Source: Meishania litoralis (lineage in GTDB: Bacteria > Bacteroidota > Bacteroidia > Flavobacteriales > Flavobacteriaceae). Taken from it: a stretch of DNA of 64,000 bases. Shown here in pieces: positions 53,841 through 62,648 of the stretch. Location: the NCBI RefSeq assembly GCF_042611095.1, contig NZ_JBHFPV010000001.1:310001-374000 (forward strand), given 5' to 3'. Position 1 is the stretch's first letter, and each line of letters starts with the position of its first letter. The notes under the pieces are model-generated. The model did not search any database and was not told where the DNA came from. It was given only the letters and a program-made list of their open reading frames with translations. The position numbers and the translations under genes are program-made.

Positions 53841-53861
53841 ATACCCATCAATAGGTATTGT
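53841..53861 (+). promoter_or_regulatory. Shared 21-bp motif, copy 3
   Basis: ATACCCA-TCA-ATAGGTATTGT, 26 bases before the start of the 53888 plus-strand gene. Matches copy 2 in 17 of 21 positions and has a perfect ATACC/GGTAT outer repeat. Confidence 0.5.
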
Positions 53862-53887
53862 GCCCAAAATGACCCCGCACTAGTTTT

Positions 53888-54091
53888 ATGGCAATAAACC
53901 ATTACATGAATCAGAATAGCGATGTGTTGAGGCAATCTTGGGGCGAAGGCTTTAGCCAAAAGCAACTGGAGTATGTTCGTAACCATTTTGGCCTCACCAA
54001 GATCGAACTGGATCATTTACTGATGCTCAACCTTAAATATCATAAGAATAGCGCCCTTTTATTGAAGAAAATCATGCCCAACAAAAAATAA
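53888..54091 (+). CDS. Small unknown protein under the shared motif
   Basis: 67 residues (MAINHYMNQNSDVLRQSWGE..., ending KKIMPNKK), rich in Asn, His, Leu, Lys and without a membrane segment. No family recognised. It is supported by its position: the 21-bp motif lies 26 bases upstream, in the same relation as for the neighbouring genes. It could be a product controlled by the two-component system. Confidence 0.5.
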   Translation: MAINHYMNQNSDVLRQSWGEGFSQKQLEYVRNHFGLTKIELDHLLMLNLKYHKNSALLLKKIMPNKK

Positions 54092-54241
54092 ACCATTAGC
54101 TAAAACCCTTTATGGAGCATGGTCGTGAGTCCGGGGGGAAATTGCGAGCTTGCGAAGTAAGGGGTTTGTAACCTCAAGATCGATGGGCCAAATTTTGAAC
54201 CTGCAGGTGCTAGATTTTGAAACCTTTTCTTTATTTGGGAA

Positions 54242-54394
54242 ATGATTTTGGAAATTAAGTTCCTTTTCCCTATTTTCATTTTTTCTTTATTAATTACCCC
54301 ACACGAATTATTGTTATATAATGGCTTTGGCCAAGATCCGAAAGAATCTTGTGGCCAGGTTTCAATATTTAATGGATTTCTAATATGGGGATAG
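54242..54394 (+). CDS. Possible small secreted or membrane peptide
   Basis: 50 residues from ATG at 54242: MILEIKFLFPIFIFSLLITP is hydrophobic like a signal peptide, followed by HELLLYNGFGQDPKESCGQV. No family. It overlaps the next small frame (start 54385) by 10 bases, a possible translational coupling. Weak case; length and lack of homology knowledge keep confidence low. Confidence 0.25.
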   Translation: MILEIKFLFPIFIFSLLITPHELLLYNGFGQDPKESCGQVSIFNGFLIWG

Positions 54395-54540
54395 AGAACT
54401 TCACGAACGATCAAGGTATATTACTATTATTTCTTTTTGCACTTCTAATGCTAGTTGGTCGGATTTTTATGTCTGTTATTCAAACGGATAACGATCAGCG
54501 CAATAGCCAAGAAAATGTAGGCAACAAAACGCCTAAATAG
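54385..54540 (+). CDS. Possible small one-helix membrane protein
   Basis: 51 residues: MGIENFTNDQGILLLFLFAL continues LMLVGRIFMSV and a polar tail (QTDNDQRNSQENVGNKTPK). One TM helix with polar ends. Small membrane proteins of this form occur in flavobacterial gene sets, but nothing else supports it. Confidence 0.35.
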   Translation: MGIENFTNDQGILLLFLFALLMLVGRIFMSVIQTDNDQRNSQENVGNKTPK

Positions 54541-54730
54541 GCGGGTATTTTTAACATTTATGGTATTGCCGACCAAAAAAAATCCTAGTCTTCTGCAATT
54601 GATCGACCAATACATAGTATTATTCGTTAAGTAAAACCCTATATACTTTTAAACCAAGTTTACTAGCCTTTACCGATTTCTTATTCAAAAAACTTAATCC
54701 GTATCGAACTTTGTAGGAAAAATTTTTTCT

Positions 54731-54862
54731 ATGAAGACTCTATATTTTAAACTAAAAAATCGTCTTGAAAGGGAAGATACCATCGCCGCCCTTAGCTGCT
54801 TGGTGATAGCCATGACAATATTCTTTATCATGAAGGTCTTGTACCGCGAGATACCGCTCTAA
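54731..54862 (+). CDS. Possible small one-helix membrane protein
   Basis: 43 residues from ATG at 54731: basic start MKTLYFKLKNRLEREDT, then IAALSCLVIAMTIFFIMKVL and a short tail YREIPL. One TM helix. It ends 13 bases before the convergent stop of the 54876 gene. Not supported by a known family. Confidence 0.35.
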   Translation: MKTLYFKLKNRLEREDTIAALSCLVIAMTIFFIMKVLYREIPL

Positions 54863-54875
54863 TGGAGGAGTTTTA

Positions 54876-57392
54876 CTATAAATCGATATTAAAACGTAAA
54901 GTGTCGAGTTCACTTGCCTTCCATGGTGTGATCTGACCCTGGGTTCGAAAACGTATACCGCCCACGGTCCTGCTTTCCAATGGACTTGCAGAATTGCCCC
55001 ATGAATTTCTTATGTATGTGGCAATGGCCGCAATATCTTCATTTTGCAAGGTGGAGAACGAGGGCATGCTCGGTAAAATATCGGGAATATCATAAAGTTT
55101 TCCTTTGACCGTTACCGGACCTTCCATACCGTGCAATAGAATCATGGCCAATTTGTATTGTTCCCCCAAAACCCATTCAGAACCTTTCAAGGGTGGTGCA
55201 AAACGTTTCATACCCTCCCCTTGGGTGCCGTGACAATTTGCACAAAGGTTCAGGTATTTTTGTCTGCCCGTGGCATATATGTCACTGTCGACTTCAAAAC
55301 CCGTAGCTTCGACAACTTCTTCCTTTGGCTTTCCGGGCCATGCCAACTTTTTGTAAAGGGCCTCTGAAACACCTTTTCGCCTTAATACTGCGGCCTCTGA
55401 ATCAAGCAAGATCTTACCCGAATCATTGTGCCCCCGAGCGTTCAAGATACCATTTACCACGGCCGGTGCCAACCATTCAGGTTCCTCATGTTCATTGCCT
55501 TCGGCAATCTTCAACAACACAGTGAAATCGGACTTTTTTTCACTGTTGGCAATTGCCGTTGCCAACATTTCCACAAAAATCTCATTCTTTTGGTCGTATT
55601 TTTCCCATGCCCCGTTTTGCAAAATACTTGTAAGCATCTCAAGTTCACGATCTTGCAGAGAACTCATCACCACATCTCGTGCGACCGGTAAATGACCGAA
55701 ACGTGCTAAAAACTTTTTTGAGGTCTCGAGGGCCGTTTTTGAATCGACTCTGTGGCTCGCAAGTACCATCTGCATTTGCAAATAAGGATGGGCTTTTTCA
55801 TAACGGTCTACCGAGAATTTTTCCAACTCCCTTTTCACATCGACGTGGTTCGACTCCATGTTCTCCATTAATCTCAATGCGGTCGCCGTCACTCTTGGGT
55901 CGCCGGTATCCAAAACAGGCAGTAATACTTCGGGCGTTATGAGCCCCAAGCCCTCCAAAGTCCATAGGGCGTGTAATTGCGCCAGGGGATTTCCATTTTC
56001 CAGAACTTCCTCCAAGTCATCGGCTATCAAATCGCCTTTTTGCACCAATATTCGTTGGGCGGTATCACGGATCCAACCATTACGATTTCCCAATAATGCT
56101 ACCAATTCCTTGGAATCCGCCTCGGACAAATCAGGAATTTTATTATCGGTATTTCCCTTTTTGGTTATCCGCCAGATCCTGCCCATATGGATGGGTTTGT
56201 CAAGCTTTCGTTCCAAAGTCACTTGTCTGAGGTAATCGCTCATATAGGGGCCGTGCTGAATGATGCCTTTGTACATATCGACAACATACAGGGCGCCGTC
56301 AGGGCCGGAAGCCATGGAAATGGGCCTAAAGCGTTCATCGGTCGATGCCAAAAACTCCCGATCATCATAAATCCCTTTGGCACTCAACATAAAACCTTCT
56401 TCGATAATCGTGTTCCGCTTGATCAAATTTGCCGTAGGCTCACATACAAAGGCATTTCCGTTATAATTATCCGGTAGGCCATTGCCCCTGTACACCAAAG
56501 GGCCACAGGCCGATGCAAATTCCAATAAACGTCCTTGTGCATCCAGAGTGCCCGGCACATAACCGCGATTGACCGCCGTATTGCTTCGAATGGGGAATAT
56601 TTCCCGTTCCAAGGTCAACCCATGGTCAATACCGCTGGAGGGTGTGTGGTTCTTGTTGCGCAGCAGTGCGTTGGGTGGCACCAGGTCACCATGAAGCTGT
56701 GACCAGTTGTAATTGTAGAACAAACGACCGGCATCGTCATGTACGATACCCCATTGGCCCCGAAACTCGGTCTCGTCCTTGATCCATTTATCGCCAACCC
56801 GCTTATAGCGATATTTTGATTTGGCATTATAGAGCCAATTATCCAACCCGCGCCAGAGTCCGTTCGCGGAATGTTCGGGCATACCCGAACCCCCATAGGT
56901 CGAATCGATAAGAACTTTTGAATCGGCCTTAAAATCACCGTCGGTATCCTGTGCATACCATAGGGGAATATTTTCCGAAACCAGAATGCCACCCTTGACC
57001 AGGGCAATTGCGCGAGGTAGCACCAGACTGTCCAAAAAAATACTGCCCCTGTCCATCTTACCATCGCCATCGTCATCGAATAATACGGATACCCTACCTG
57101 TTCGGGCTTGCTCATCGGTACCGTCGATATCGGTCATAAAACCAAGCATTTCGACCACCCATAACCTACCGGCTTCATCAAACGTCATTGCCACCGGGTC
57201 TTGGACCAAGGGCTCTGAAGCCACCAATTCAATTTGAAGGTTGTCATCGGCTAGCACGAAAGATGCCAATGCTTCTTCGGGCGTTAAGGGAGGGGAAGGC
57301 TCTATTTCATCTGCACAACCCAGCGTCAGCACCACGAGTCCGAACAATATGAATACTGACAATCTCGGTTTCGGTACTATTCGATGGTTCAT
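54876..57392 (-). CDS. PVC-type membrane-bound dehydrogenase with HEAT region and cytochrome c
   Basis: 838 residues with a lipoprotein signal (GLVVLTLGC). Residues ~40-400 form a beta-propeller of the PVC-type dehydrogenase family (EAGRLWVVEMLGF, YGGSGMPEHSANGLWRGLDN, SGIDHGLTLEREIFPI, SMASGPDGALYVVDMYKG). Helical HEAT-like repeats follow to about residue 680, and the end is a cytochrome c domain with LCANCHG (CxxCH) near residue 710 and a Met ligand in the ILPSMPSF segment. Such proteins oxidise sugars or sugar acids in the periplasm. It is the last gene of the operon with GntP and the dehydratase. Confidence 0.85.
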   Translation of the reverse strand: MNHRIVPKPRLSVFILFGLVVLTLGCADEIEPSPPLTPEEALASFVLADDNLQIELVASEPLVQDPVAMTFDEAGRLWVVEMLGFMTDIDGTDEQARTGRVSVLFDDDGDGKMDRGSIFLDSLVLPRAIALVKGGILVSENIPLWYAQDTDGDFKADSKVLIDSTYGGSGMPEHSANGLWRGLDNWLYNAKSKYRYKRVGDKWIKDETEFRGQWGIVHDDAGRLFYNYNWSQLHGDLVPPNALLRNKNHTPSSGIDHGLTLEREIFPIRSNTAVNRGYVPGTLDAQGRLLEFASACGPLVYRGNGLPDNYNGNAFVCEPTANLIKRNTIIEEGFMLSAKGIYDDREFLASTDERFRPISMASGPDGALYVVDMYKGIIQHGPYMSDYLRQVTLERKLDKPIHMGRIWRITKKGNTDNKIPDLSEADSKELVALLGNRNGWIRDTAQRILVQKGDLIADDLEEVLENGNPLAQLHALWTLEGLGLITPEVLLPVLDTGDPRVTATALRLMENMESNHVDVKRELEKFSVDRYEKAHPYLQMQMVLASHRVDSKTALETSKKFLARFGHLPVARDVVMSSLQDRELEMLTSILQNGAWEKYDQKNEIFVEMLATAIANSEKKSDFTVLLKIAEGNEHEEPEWLAPAVVNGILNARGHNDSGKILLDSEAAVLRRKGVSEALYKKLAWPGKPKEEVVEATGFEVDSDIYATGRQKYLNLCANCHGTQGEGMKRFAPPLKGSEWVLGEQYKLAMILLHGMEGPVTVKGKLYDIPDILPSMPSFSTLQNEDIAAIATYIRNSWGNSASPLESRTVGGIRFRTQGQITPWKASELDTLRFNIDL

Positions 57393-57404
57393 GCCATTTA
57401 AAAT

Positions 57405-58742
57405 CTAAAGGATGAAGGAAGCAATATATATCATCAATGCCGCAAAAATACCGACCACCAAAGTGCCCAAGGTGTAAACGCGATAGCCCGTCTTGACATC
57501 AATACCCGAGAATTGGGTCAAAATCCAAAAGCCGCTATCGTTGGCATGCGAAACCACCATTGCCCCCGCCCCGATCGCGGCAACTACAAGTGCCTTATCG
57601 ATTTCGGTACTAAAACCCATGGTCATTAATAACGGTGCCACAATGGAGGCCGTCGTTATCAAGGCTACCGTGGATGATCCCTGAGCGGTTTTGATCGCGG
57701 CACAGAGCAGGAACGGAAGCCAAATACCGAGGTTGGCCCCCGAAAGTGCCTCGGCCAGAACATCGGCAATTCCGCTGTTCTGAAGTATGGTGCCAAAAAT
57801 ACCACCGGCACCGGTAATCAATATGATGTTCGATGCATCGGTAAGGGCCTTACCGACCCACCCGGAGGTGGAAAGCATTTCTTGATCAAACTTTTTTGGC
57901 AATAGAAAGGATAAAAACATACCGATAATCAAAGCCATGACGGGAGACCCTATAAAAGAAACAAACTTCATGAGACCGGATACCTCGGCTCCCTCGACCA
58001 AACTAAATTCCATGATCGATTTTCCCACGATAAGCAAAATGGGTATCAATATCGGCAAAAACGATTTGAAGGCACTCGGGGCCTGTTTCATTTTATCGGC
58101 AATGACCTCATCGGTGATTTCAGGATTGGGATCGATATACGTTTTCTGTCCCACTTTTTTACAGTAGACAACGGCAACGATCAATGACAACAGACCGACC
58201 ACCAGCCCTACCAGCATGACCAACCCCACATCGGCCCCGATAATTCCGGCGGCGGCTATGGGTCCAGGGGTCGGCGGCACCAACACATGGGTTATCATCA
58301 AACCTAAAATCAGGGCCGTTGCGGTACCCACGATCGAAAGGCCTGCCCTTTTTGTCAAGCTTTTGTTCAACGGGTTCAAAATGATGAAACCACTGTCGGC
58401 AAATACAGGAATCGAAACAATGAAACCTACGATACCCATGGCTTCATGGACCCTTTTCTTACCAATGATCCTTAAGACCACTTCAGCCAGTTTATAGGCA
58501 CCGCCAGAATGCTCTAAAAAGGCACCGATGATGACACCCAAGATGATAACGATGCCGATTTTTCCCAATGTAATCCCGAATCCGTCATTGACCAATTGAA
58601 CAATGGTATCCAATCCCATTCCCGAAAAAAGTGCAAAGAACAGTGCTGCTCCGAGAAGTGCCAAAAACGGATGTACCTTCCACTTGACGGTCAAAAGAAT
58701 AATAAAGAGTACACTTAATACTAGTAATAAAATGGCTAACAT
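57405..58742 (-). CDS. GntP family gluconate/sugar-acid:H+ symporter
   Basis: 445 residues with about 12 TM helices from MLAILLLVLSVLFIILLTVK on. GntP features: FALFSGMGLDTIVQLVNDGF near residue 40, HVLVPPTPGPIAAAG near residue 155 and TAQGSSTVALITTASIVAPLL near residue 355, then HANDSGFWIL. It should import a sugar acid such as gluconate. It sits 10 bases after the dehydratase gene and 12 before the PVC-type dehydrogenase, one operon. Confidence 0.92.
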   Translation of the reverse strand: MLAILLLVLSVLFIILLTVKWKVHPFLALLGAALFFALFSGMGLDTIVQLVNDGFGITLGKIGIVIILGVIIGAFLEHSGGAYKLAEVVLRIIGKKRVHEAMGIVGFIVSIPVFADSGFIILNPLNKSLTKRAGLSIVGTATALILGLMITHVLVPPTPGPIAAAGIIGADVGLVMLVGLVVGLLSLIVAVVYCKKVGQKTYIDPNPEITDEVIADKMKQAPSAFKSFLPILIPILLIVGKSIMEFSLVEGAEVSGLMKFVSFIGSPVMALIIGMFLSFLLPKKFDQEMLSTSGWVGKALTDASNIILITGAGGIFGTILQNSGIADVLAEALSGANLGIWLPFLLCAAIKTAQGSSTVALITTASIVAPLLMTMGFSTEIDKALVVAAIGAGAMVVSHANDSGFWILTQFSGIDVKTGYRVYTLGTLVVGIFAALMIYIASFIL

Positions 58743-58752
58743 AGGTTGGTTT

Positions 58753-60483
58753 TTAATGTGCGTCGCGCGTCACCTTAGAACTTGATTTGCCGACAAGGAA
58801 ATCGAGATCGGCACCCAGATGCGACTGTTGAACGGTTCTTGTATATAGACTTGTATAGCCCCTATCCACCGGGGGTTTCGGCGGAACCCATTCCGCCTTT
58901 CGTTTTTTTAGCTCGGTTTCATCGACATCTAAATGGAGTTTACGATTGGGGACGTCCAATATGATGGTGTCTCCAGATTTCACCAATGCCAATACCCCAC
59001 CCACCGACGATTCTGGTGAAACATGTAGAACGACGGTACCAAAAGCGGTACCGCTCATGCGGCCATCCGAAATGCGCACGATATCCTTGATTCCTTTTTT
59101 TAATAATTTTTCGGGAAGATCCATGTTACCGACCTCAGCCATACCGGGGTACCCTACGGGTCCGACCCCTTTGAGTACCATTACACTGTTCTCGTCAATC
59201 TCAAGATCAGGATCATCAACGGTCTGTAAAAATTCCTCGATGGTCTCAAAAACAACCGCCTTACCCTTATGGGTCATAAGTTCTGGAGTTGCCGCGGATG
59301 GTTTGATTACAGCGCCATTTTCACAAAGATTTCCATAAAGAACGGCAATCCCGGCTTCTTCCATAAAAGGTTTCTCAAGGGTCGCGATGACTTCATCGTT
59401 ATAGCATTCCGCGCCGTCGTTATTGTCGACCAATGATTTGCCGTTTACCGTGATGACATTGTGATGCAGGTGTTCCTTCATCTCGTTGATGACCACGGGT
59501 AATCCACCGGCATCGAAAAAATCTTCCATCAGGTAAGACCCCGAAGGCATCAGGTTGACCAAAAGCGGAATCTTGCTTCCCAGGGTATCGAATTCCTTAA
59601 GATTCAACTTGACCCCCACCCTGCCCGCAATGGCAAGTAAGTGAATGATGAAGTTTGTGGAGCCCCCCACTGCGGCGTTCACCTTAATGGAGTTTTCAAA
59701 AGCCTCTTTGGTCAATATTTTTGATATCTTAAGATCTTCTTTGACCATTTCGACGATTCGCCTGCCCGAGAGTTGCGCCATCACCTTTTTACGCGAATCG
59801 ACCGCCGGAATCGCCGCGGCTCCCGGAAGTGTGAGTCCTAAAGACTCGACCATACAGGCCATCGTAGATGCGGTACCCATGGTCATGCAATGTCCGGCAC
59901 TTCGAGCCGAACAAATTTCGGCCTCGATCTGGTCTTCGGGCGTAAAGCCCTCATTTTTGATCTTATCTTTCAACTGCCAGACAAAAGTACCCGAACCGAT
60001 ACGCTCTCCCTTATATTTTCCGTTCAACATTGGCCCACCGGGCACCACGATAGTGGGCAAGTCTACGCTACAGGCCCCCATTACGGTAGAGGGCGTAGTC
60101 TTGTCGCAGCCGGTCAAAAGTACAATACCATCCAACGGATTGGCGCGTATACTCTCTTCGGTATCCATACTTGCCAAATTTCGAAAGAGCATGGCCGTTG
60201 GCCGCATCAATATCTCCCCACAACTGGTCACCGGAAATTCATAAGGAACTCCGCCCGCTTCAAGCACGCCTTTCTTGACAAACTCGGCAAAATCCCGTAA
60301 ATGGGCATTGCAAGGGGTAAGTTCGGACCACGTATTACATATTCCGATTACCGGGCGACCCTCAAAATAGTCGGTAGGCAATCCTTGATTGCGCATCCAG
60401 GAACGATGGATAAAGGCAGATTTTGGGTCTTCAGGACTAAACCAATCGGCGCTTCTCAGTTTTTTGTCTTTTTTTTCTTCCAT
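58753..60483 (-). CDS. IlvD/Edd family sugar-acid dehydratase
   Basis: 576 residues from the ATG at 60483 (MEEKKDKKLRSADWFSPEDP); the frame has eight more codons before it. Family motifs are CNTWSELTPCNAHLRDFAE, EFPVTSCGEILMRPTAMLFR, LTGCDKTTPS (Fe-S Cys), SAGHCMTMGTASTM (Fe-S Cys) and DGRMSGTAFGTVV near the end. The MRPTAM text and the operon with a GntP permease argue for a pentonate/hexonate dehydratase rather than branched-chain amino acid synthesis. The enzyme forms a 2-keto-3-deoxy acid. First gene of the minus-strand operon. Confidence 0.87.
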   Translation of the reverse strand: MEEKKDKKLRSADWFSPEDPKSAFIHRSWMRNQGLPTDYFEGRPVIGICNTWSELTPCNAHLRDFAEFVKKGVLEAGGVPYEFPVTSCGEILMRPTAMLFRNLASMDTEESIRANPLDGIVLLTGCDKTTPSTVMGACSVDLPTIVVPGGPMLNGKYKGERIGSGTFVWQLKDKIKNEGFTPEDQIEAEICSARSAGHCMTMGTASTMACMVESLGLTLPGAAAIPAVDSRKKVMAQLSGRRIVEMVKEDLKISKILTKEAFENSIKVNAAVGGSTNFIIHLLAIAGRVGVKLNLKEFDTLGSKIPLLVNLMPSGSYLMEDFFDAGGLPVVINEMKEHLHHNVITVNGKSLVDNNDGAECYNDEVIATLEKPFMEEAGIAVLYGNLCENGAVIKPSAATPELMTHKGKAVVFETIEEFLQTVDDPDLEIDENSVMVLKGVGPVGYPGMAEVGNMDLPEKLLKKGIKDIVRISDGRMSGTAFGTVVLHVSPESSVGGVLALVKSGDTIILDVPNRKLHLDVDETELKKRKAEWVPPKPPVDRGYTSLYTRTVQQSHLGADLDFLVGKSSSKVTRDAH

Positions 60484-60677
60484 AAAATAAATCATCGACT
60501 TCCACAAATCGACTTATGGAAATTCGGAAATCAAGGTATCATCTTTAAAGGAGTTTACAAAATCGAAATCTTGCTAATTTTTTACATATCCGATGATTTA
60601 TGTGAATTGTCCGTAGATCTGATAATCTTTTGCTACATTTAATAGCGTTTATTTGAAAAACCGTTGAAATATCGAAA

Positions 60678-61745
60678 ATGAGACGAAGGACGTTTATTAA
60701 GAATTCCTCTGCAACGGCTTTGCTTGCCACCATGCCGGCCCTTCCCCATCTTTCACCAACATTTGCAGAAATGAGGTTCGGTGTGGCCGATGCCTCCTAT
60801 ATGATGAGACGGTACAGAAATATCGAAAGTAAACTTTACCCTCCTTTCGCCAATGCGATGGAAATAATAGATCACTGTGCCTCACTGGGGTTTGGTGGTG
60901 TTCAGACCGGCGTCGGGGGATGGAACGCCACGTTCGCGAAGAAGGTGAGAAAGCGCAAGGAAGAACTTGATATTTTTTTAGAGGCACAGATTCGTTTGCC
61001 CAAATCAGATGATGATGTCGCACGTTTTGAGGAAGAAGTAAGAAATGCAAAGGAAACGGGAATCGAGATTTTCAGAACGGCGTGCCTTTCGGGCAGACGG
61101 TACGAAACCTTTGATTCAATGGAAGATTTTTTGAAATTCAAGGCAGCATCTATTCTAGAAATGCAAAGGGCAGAACCCATCATGCGAAAACATCGGGTGA
61201 AATTGGCCGTCGAGAACCACAAGGACTGGCGGGCCAATGAATTTGTCAAAATATTGAACGGCTTGGGCAGTGAATGGATCGGGGTTACCTTGGATACCGG
61301 AAACAATATCTCACTTTTGGAAGACCCTATGCACGTGGTCGAAGTATTGGCCCCATATTCCATTTCCGTGCACCTAAAAGATATGGCCGTAGAAGAATAT
61401 GAAGACGGCTTCTTATTATCGGAGGTCAATTTGGGGGATGGCTATCTCGATATCGAGGGTATGATAAAGAACATCAAAAAACATAACCCCGATATTCGGT
61501 TCAACCTTGAAATGATTACCCGAGATCCGCTGAAAATTCCCTGTCTTACCGAAAAGTATTGGGCGACTTTCGACCAAATCTCTGCACGGGACCTGGGAAA
61601 ATACCTTCGCGGTATAAGAAGTATCAAGACCAAAGAACCCTTGCCCACCGTGTCTAACAAGCCCAGCGATGAGCAATTACGATTGGAAGTCGAGAACAAT
61701 CGCACTTCATTGGAATACGCGAAACGACACTTAGGGTTCAAATAG
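60678..61745 (+). CDS. Tat-exported sugar phosphate isomerase/epimerase-like TIM-barrel protein
   Basis: 355 residues. Twin-arginine-like start MRRRTFIKNSSATALLATMP. The body is a xylose-isomerase-like (AP-endonuclease 2) barrel: RFGVADASYMMRRY, LGFGGVQTGVGGW, KLAVENHKDWRANEFVKIL with the metal-type Glu, VTLDTGNNISLLEDP with Asp, SVHLKDMAVEEY with His, and NLEMITRDPLK with Glu. It probably isomerises a sugar or sugar acid. Divergent from the dehydratase operon across 194 bases, with the SDR gene 93 bases downstream. Confidence 0.83.
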   Translation: MRRRTFIKNSSATALLATMPALPHLSPTFAEMRFGVADASYMMRRYRNIESKLYPPFANAMEIIDHCASLGFGGVQTGVGGWNATFAKKVRKRKEELDIFLEAQIRLPKSDDDVARFEEEVRNAKETGIEIFRTACLSGRRYETFDSMEDFLKFKAASILEMQRAEPIMRKHRVKLAVENHKDWRANEFVKILNGLGSEWIGVTLDTGNNISLLEDPMHVVEVLAPYSISVHLKDMAVEEYEDGFLLSEVNLGDGYLDIEGMIKNIKKHNPDIRFNLEMITRDPLKIPCLTEKYWATFDQISARDLGKYLRGIRSIKTKEPLPTVSNKPSDEQLRLEVENNRTSLEYAKRHLGFK

Positions 61746-61838
61746 TCAAATTTTTGAAGTTTAATGTACTTTTTCCATATACAAGACGAATTAAAATAGG
61801 CTTCGTACCATTTTTGAATTAATTACAAAACACATAAA

Positions 61839-62624
61839 ATGAAGAAAGAATTACTCCCCGGAATAAAGCAGTTTGAAATAAAGGGAAGGTGCGCCCTTGT
61901 TACGGGCGGCTCGAAGGGCCTCGGTTACGCAATGGCCGCCGGAATGGCGTCGGCCGGTGCCGATATCGCCCTATTGAACAGAAACCTTGACGAAGGTGAG
62001 GAAGCCGCCCGACAATTGTCCGAAGACTATGGCATCAAGGCAAAAGCCTATGCTGCGAATGTTACCGATTTACCCGAAGTAGAAAGAGTAGTTTCAAATA
62101 TTATAGCTGAGTTTGGGCGGTTGGACATACTGATCAATAGTGCCGGAATCAACATACGTGGAGCCATCGATGAATTGAAACCTGACGAATTCAACCAAGT
62201 AATGAAGGTCAATGTCGATGGCACTTGGAACGTTTCCCGAGCCGTGGTCCCACAAATGAAAAAACAGGGAAGCGGTAAAATCATCAATATGGCAAGTACT
62301 TTGGGCCTCGTTGGGTTGGCCAATCGAACCCCCTACGCAACAAGCAAGGGTGCCGTGGTACAATTGACCCGATCTTTAGGGTTGGAACTGGCACCTTTCA
62401 ATATTAACGTAAATGCCATATGCCCAGGTCCATTTTTGACAGAGATGAACATTCCGATAGCGGATACCCCCGAGGCCAAAAACTTTATCGTCGGTGCAAC
62501 GGCTTTGGCGCGTTGGGGCGAACTGCGCGAAATTCAAGGAGCGGCCCTTTTCTTGGCCAGTGATGCCGGTAGCTATATGGTCGGGTCGATGTTGACCGTT
62601 GACGGAGGGTGGACGGCCAAATAA
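61839..62624 (+). CDS. SDR family dehydrogenase (gluconate-5-dehydrogenase-like)
   Basis: 261 residues. Classical short-chain dehydrogenase: cofactor loop ALVTGGSKGLGYAMA near residue 20, NSAGINIRGAIDE near residue 100, NMASTLGLVG with the catalytic Ser and PYATSKGAVVQL with Tyr and Lys, and INVNAICPGPFLTEM. The KQFEIKGRCALVTGG start matches gluconate 5-dehydrogenase-like enzymes. With the isomerase, the dehydratase and GntP it makes up a sugar-acid pathway. Confidence 0.9.
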   Translation: MKKELLPGIKQFEIKGRCALVTGGSKGLGYAMAAGMASAGADIALLNRNLDEGEEAARQLSEDYGIKAKAYAANVTDLPEVERVVSNIIAEFGRLDILINSAGINIRGAIDELKPDEFNQVMKVNVDGTWNVSRAVVPQMKKQGSGKIINMASTLGLVGLANRTPYATSKGAVVQLTRSLGLELAPFNINVNAICPGPFLTEMNIPIADTPEAKNFIVGATALARWGELREIQGAALFLASDAGSYMVGSMLTVDGGWTAK

Positions 62625-62648
62625 TCATTCCATCTAGTGGAAGATACA

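Noticed and set aside
54100..54414. 104-codon frame on the minus strand
   Set aside because: Composition is non-coding (many Pro, Asn, Lys and Ser runs without pattern) and it conflicts with two small + strand frames that have membrane segments.
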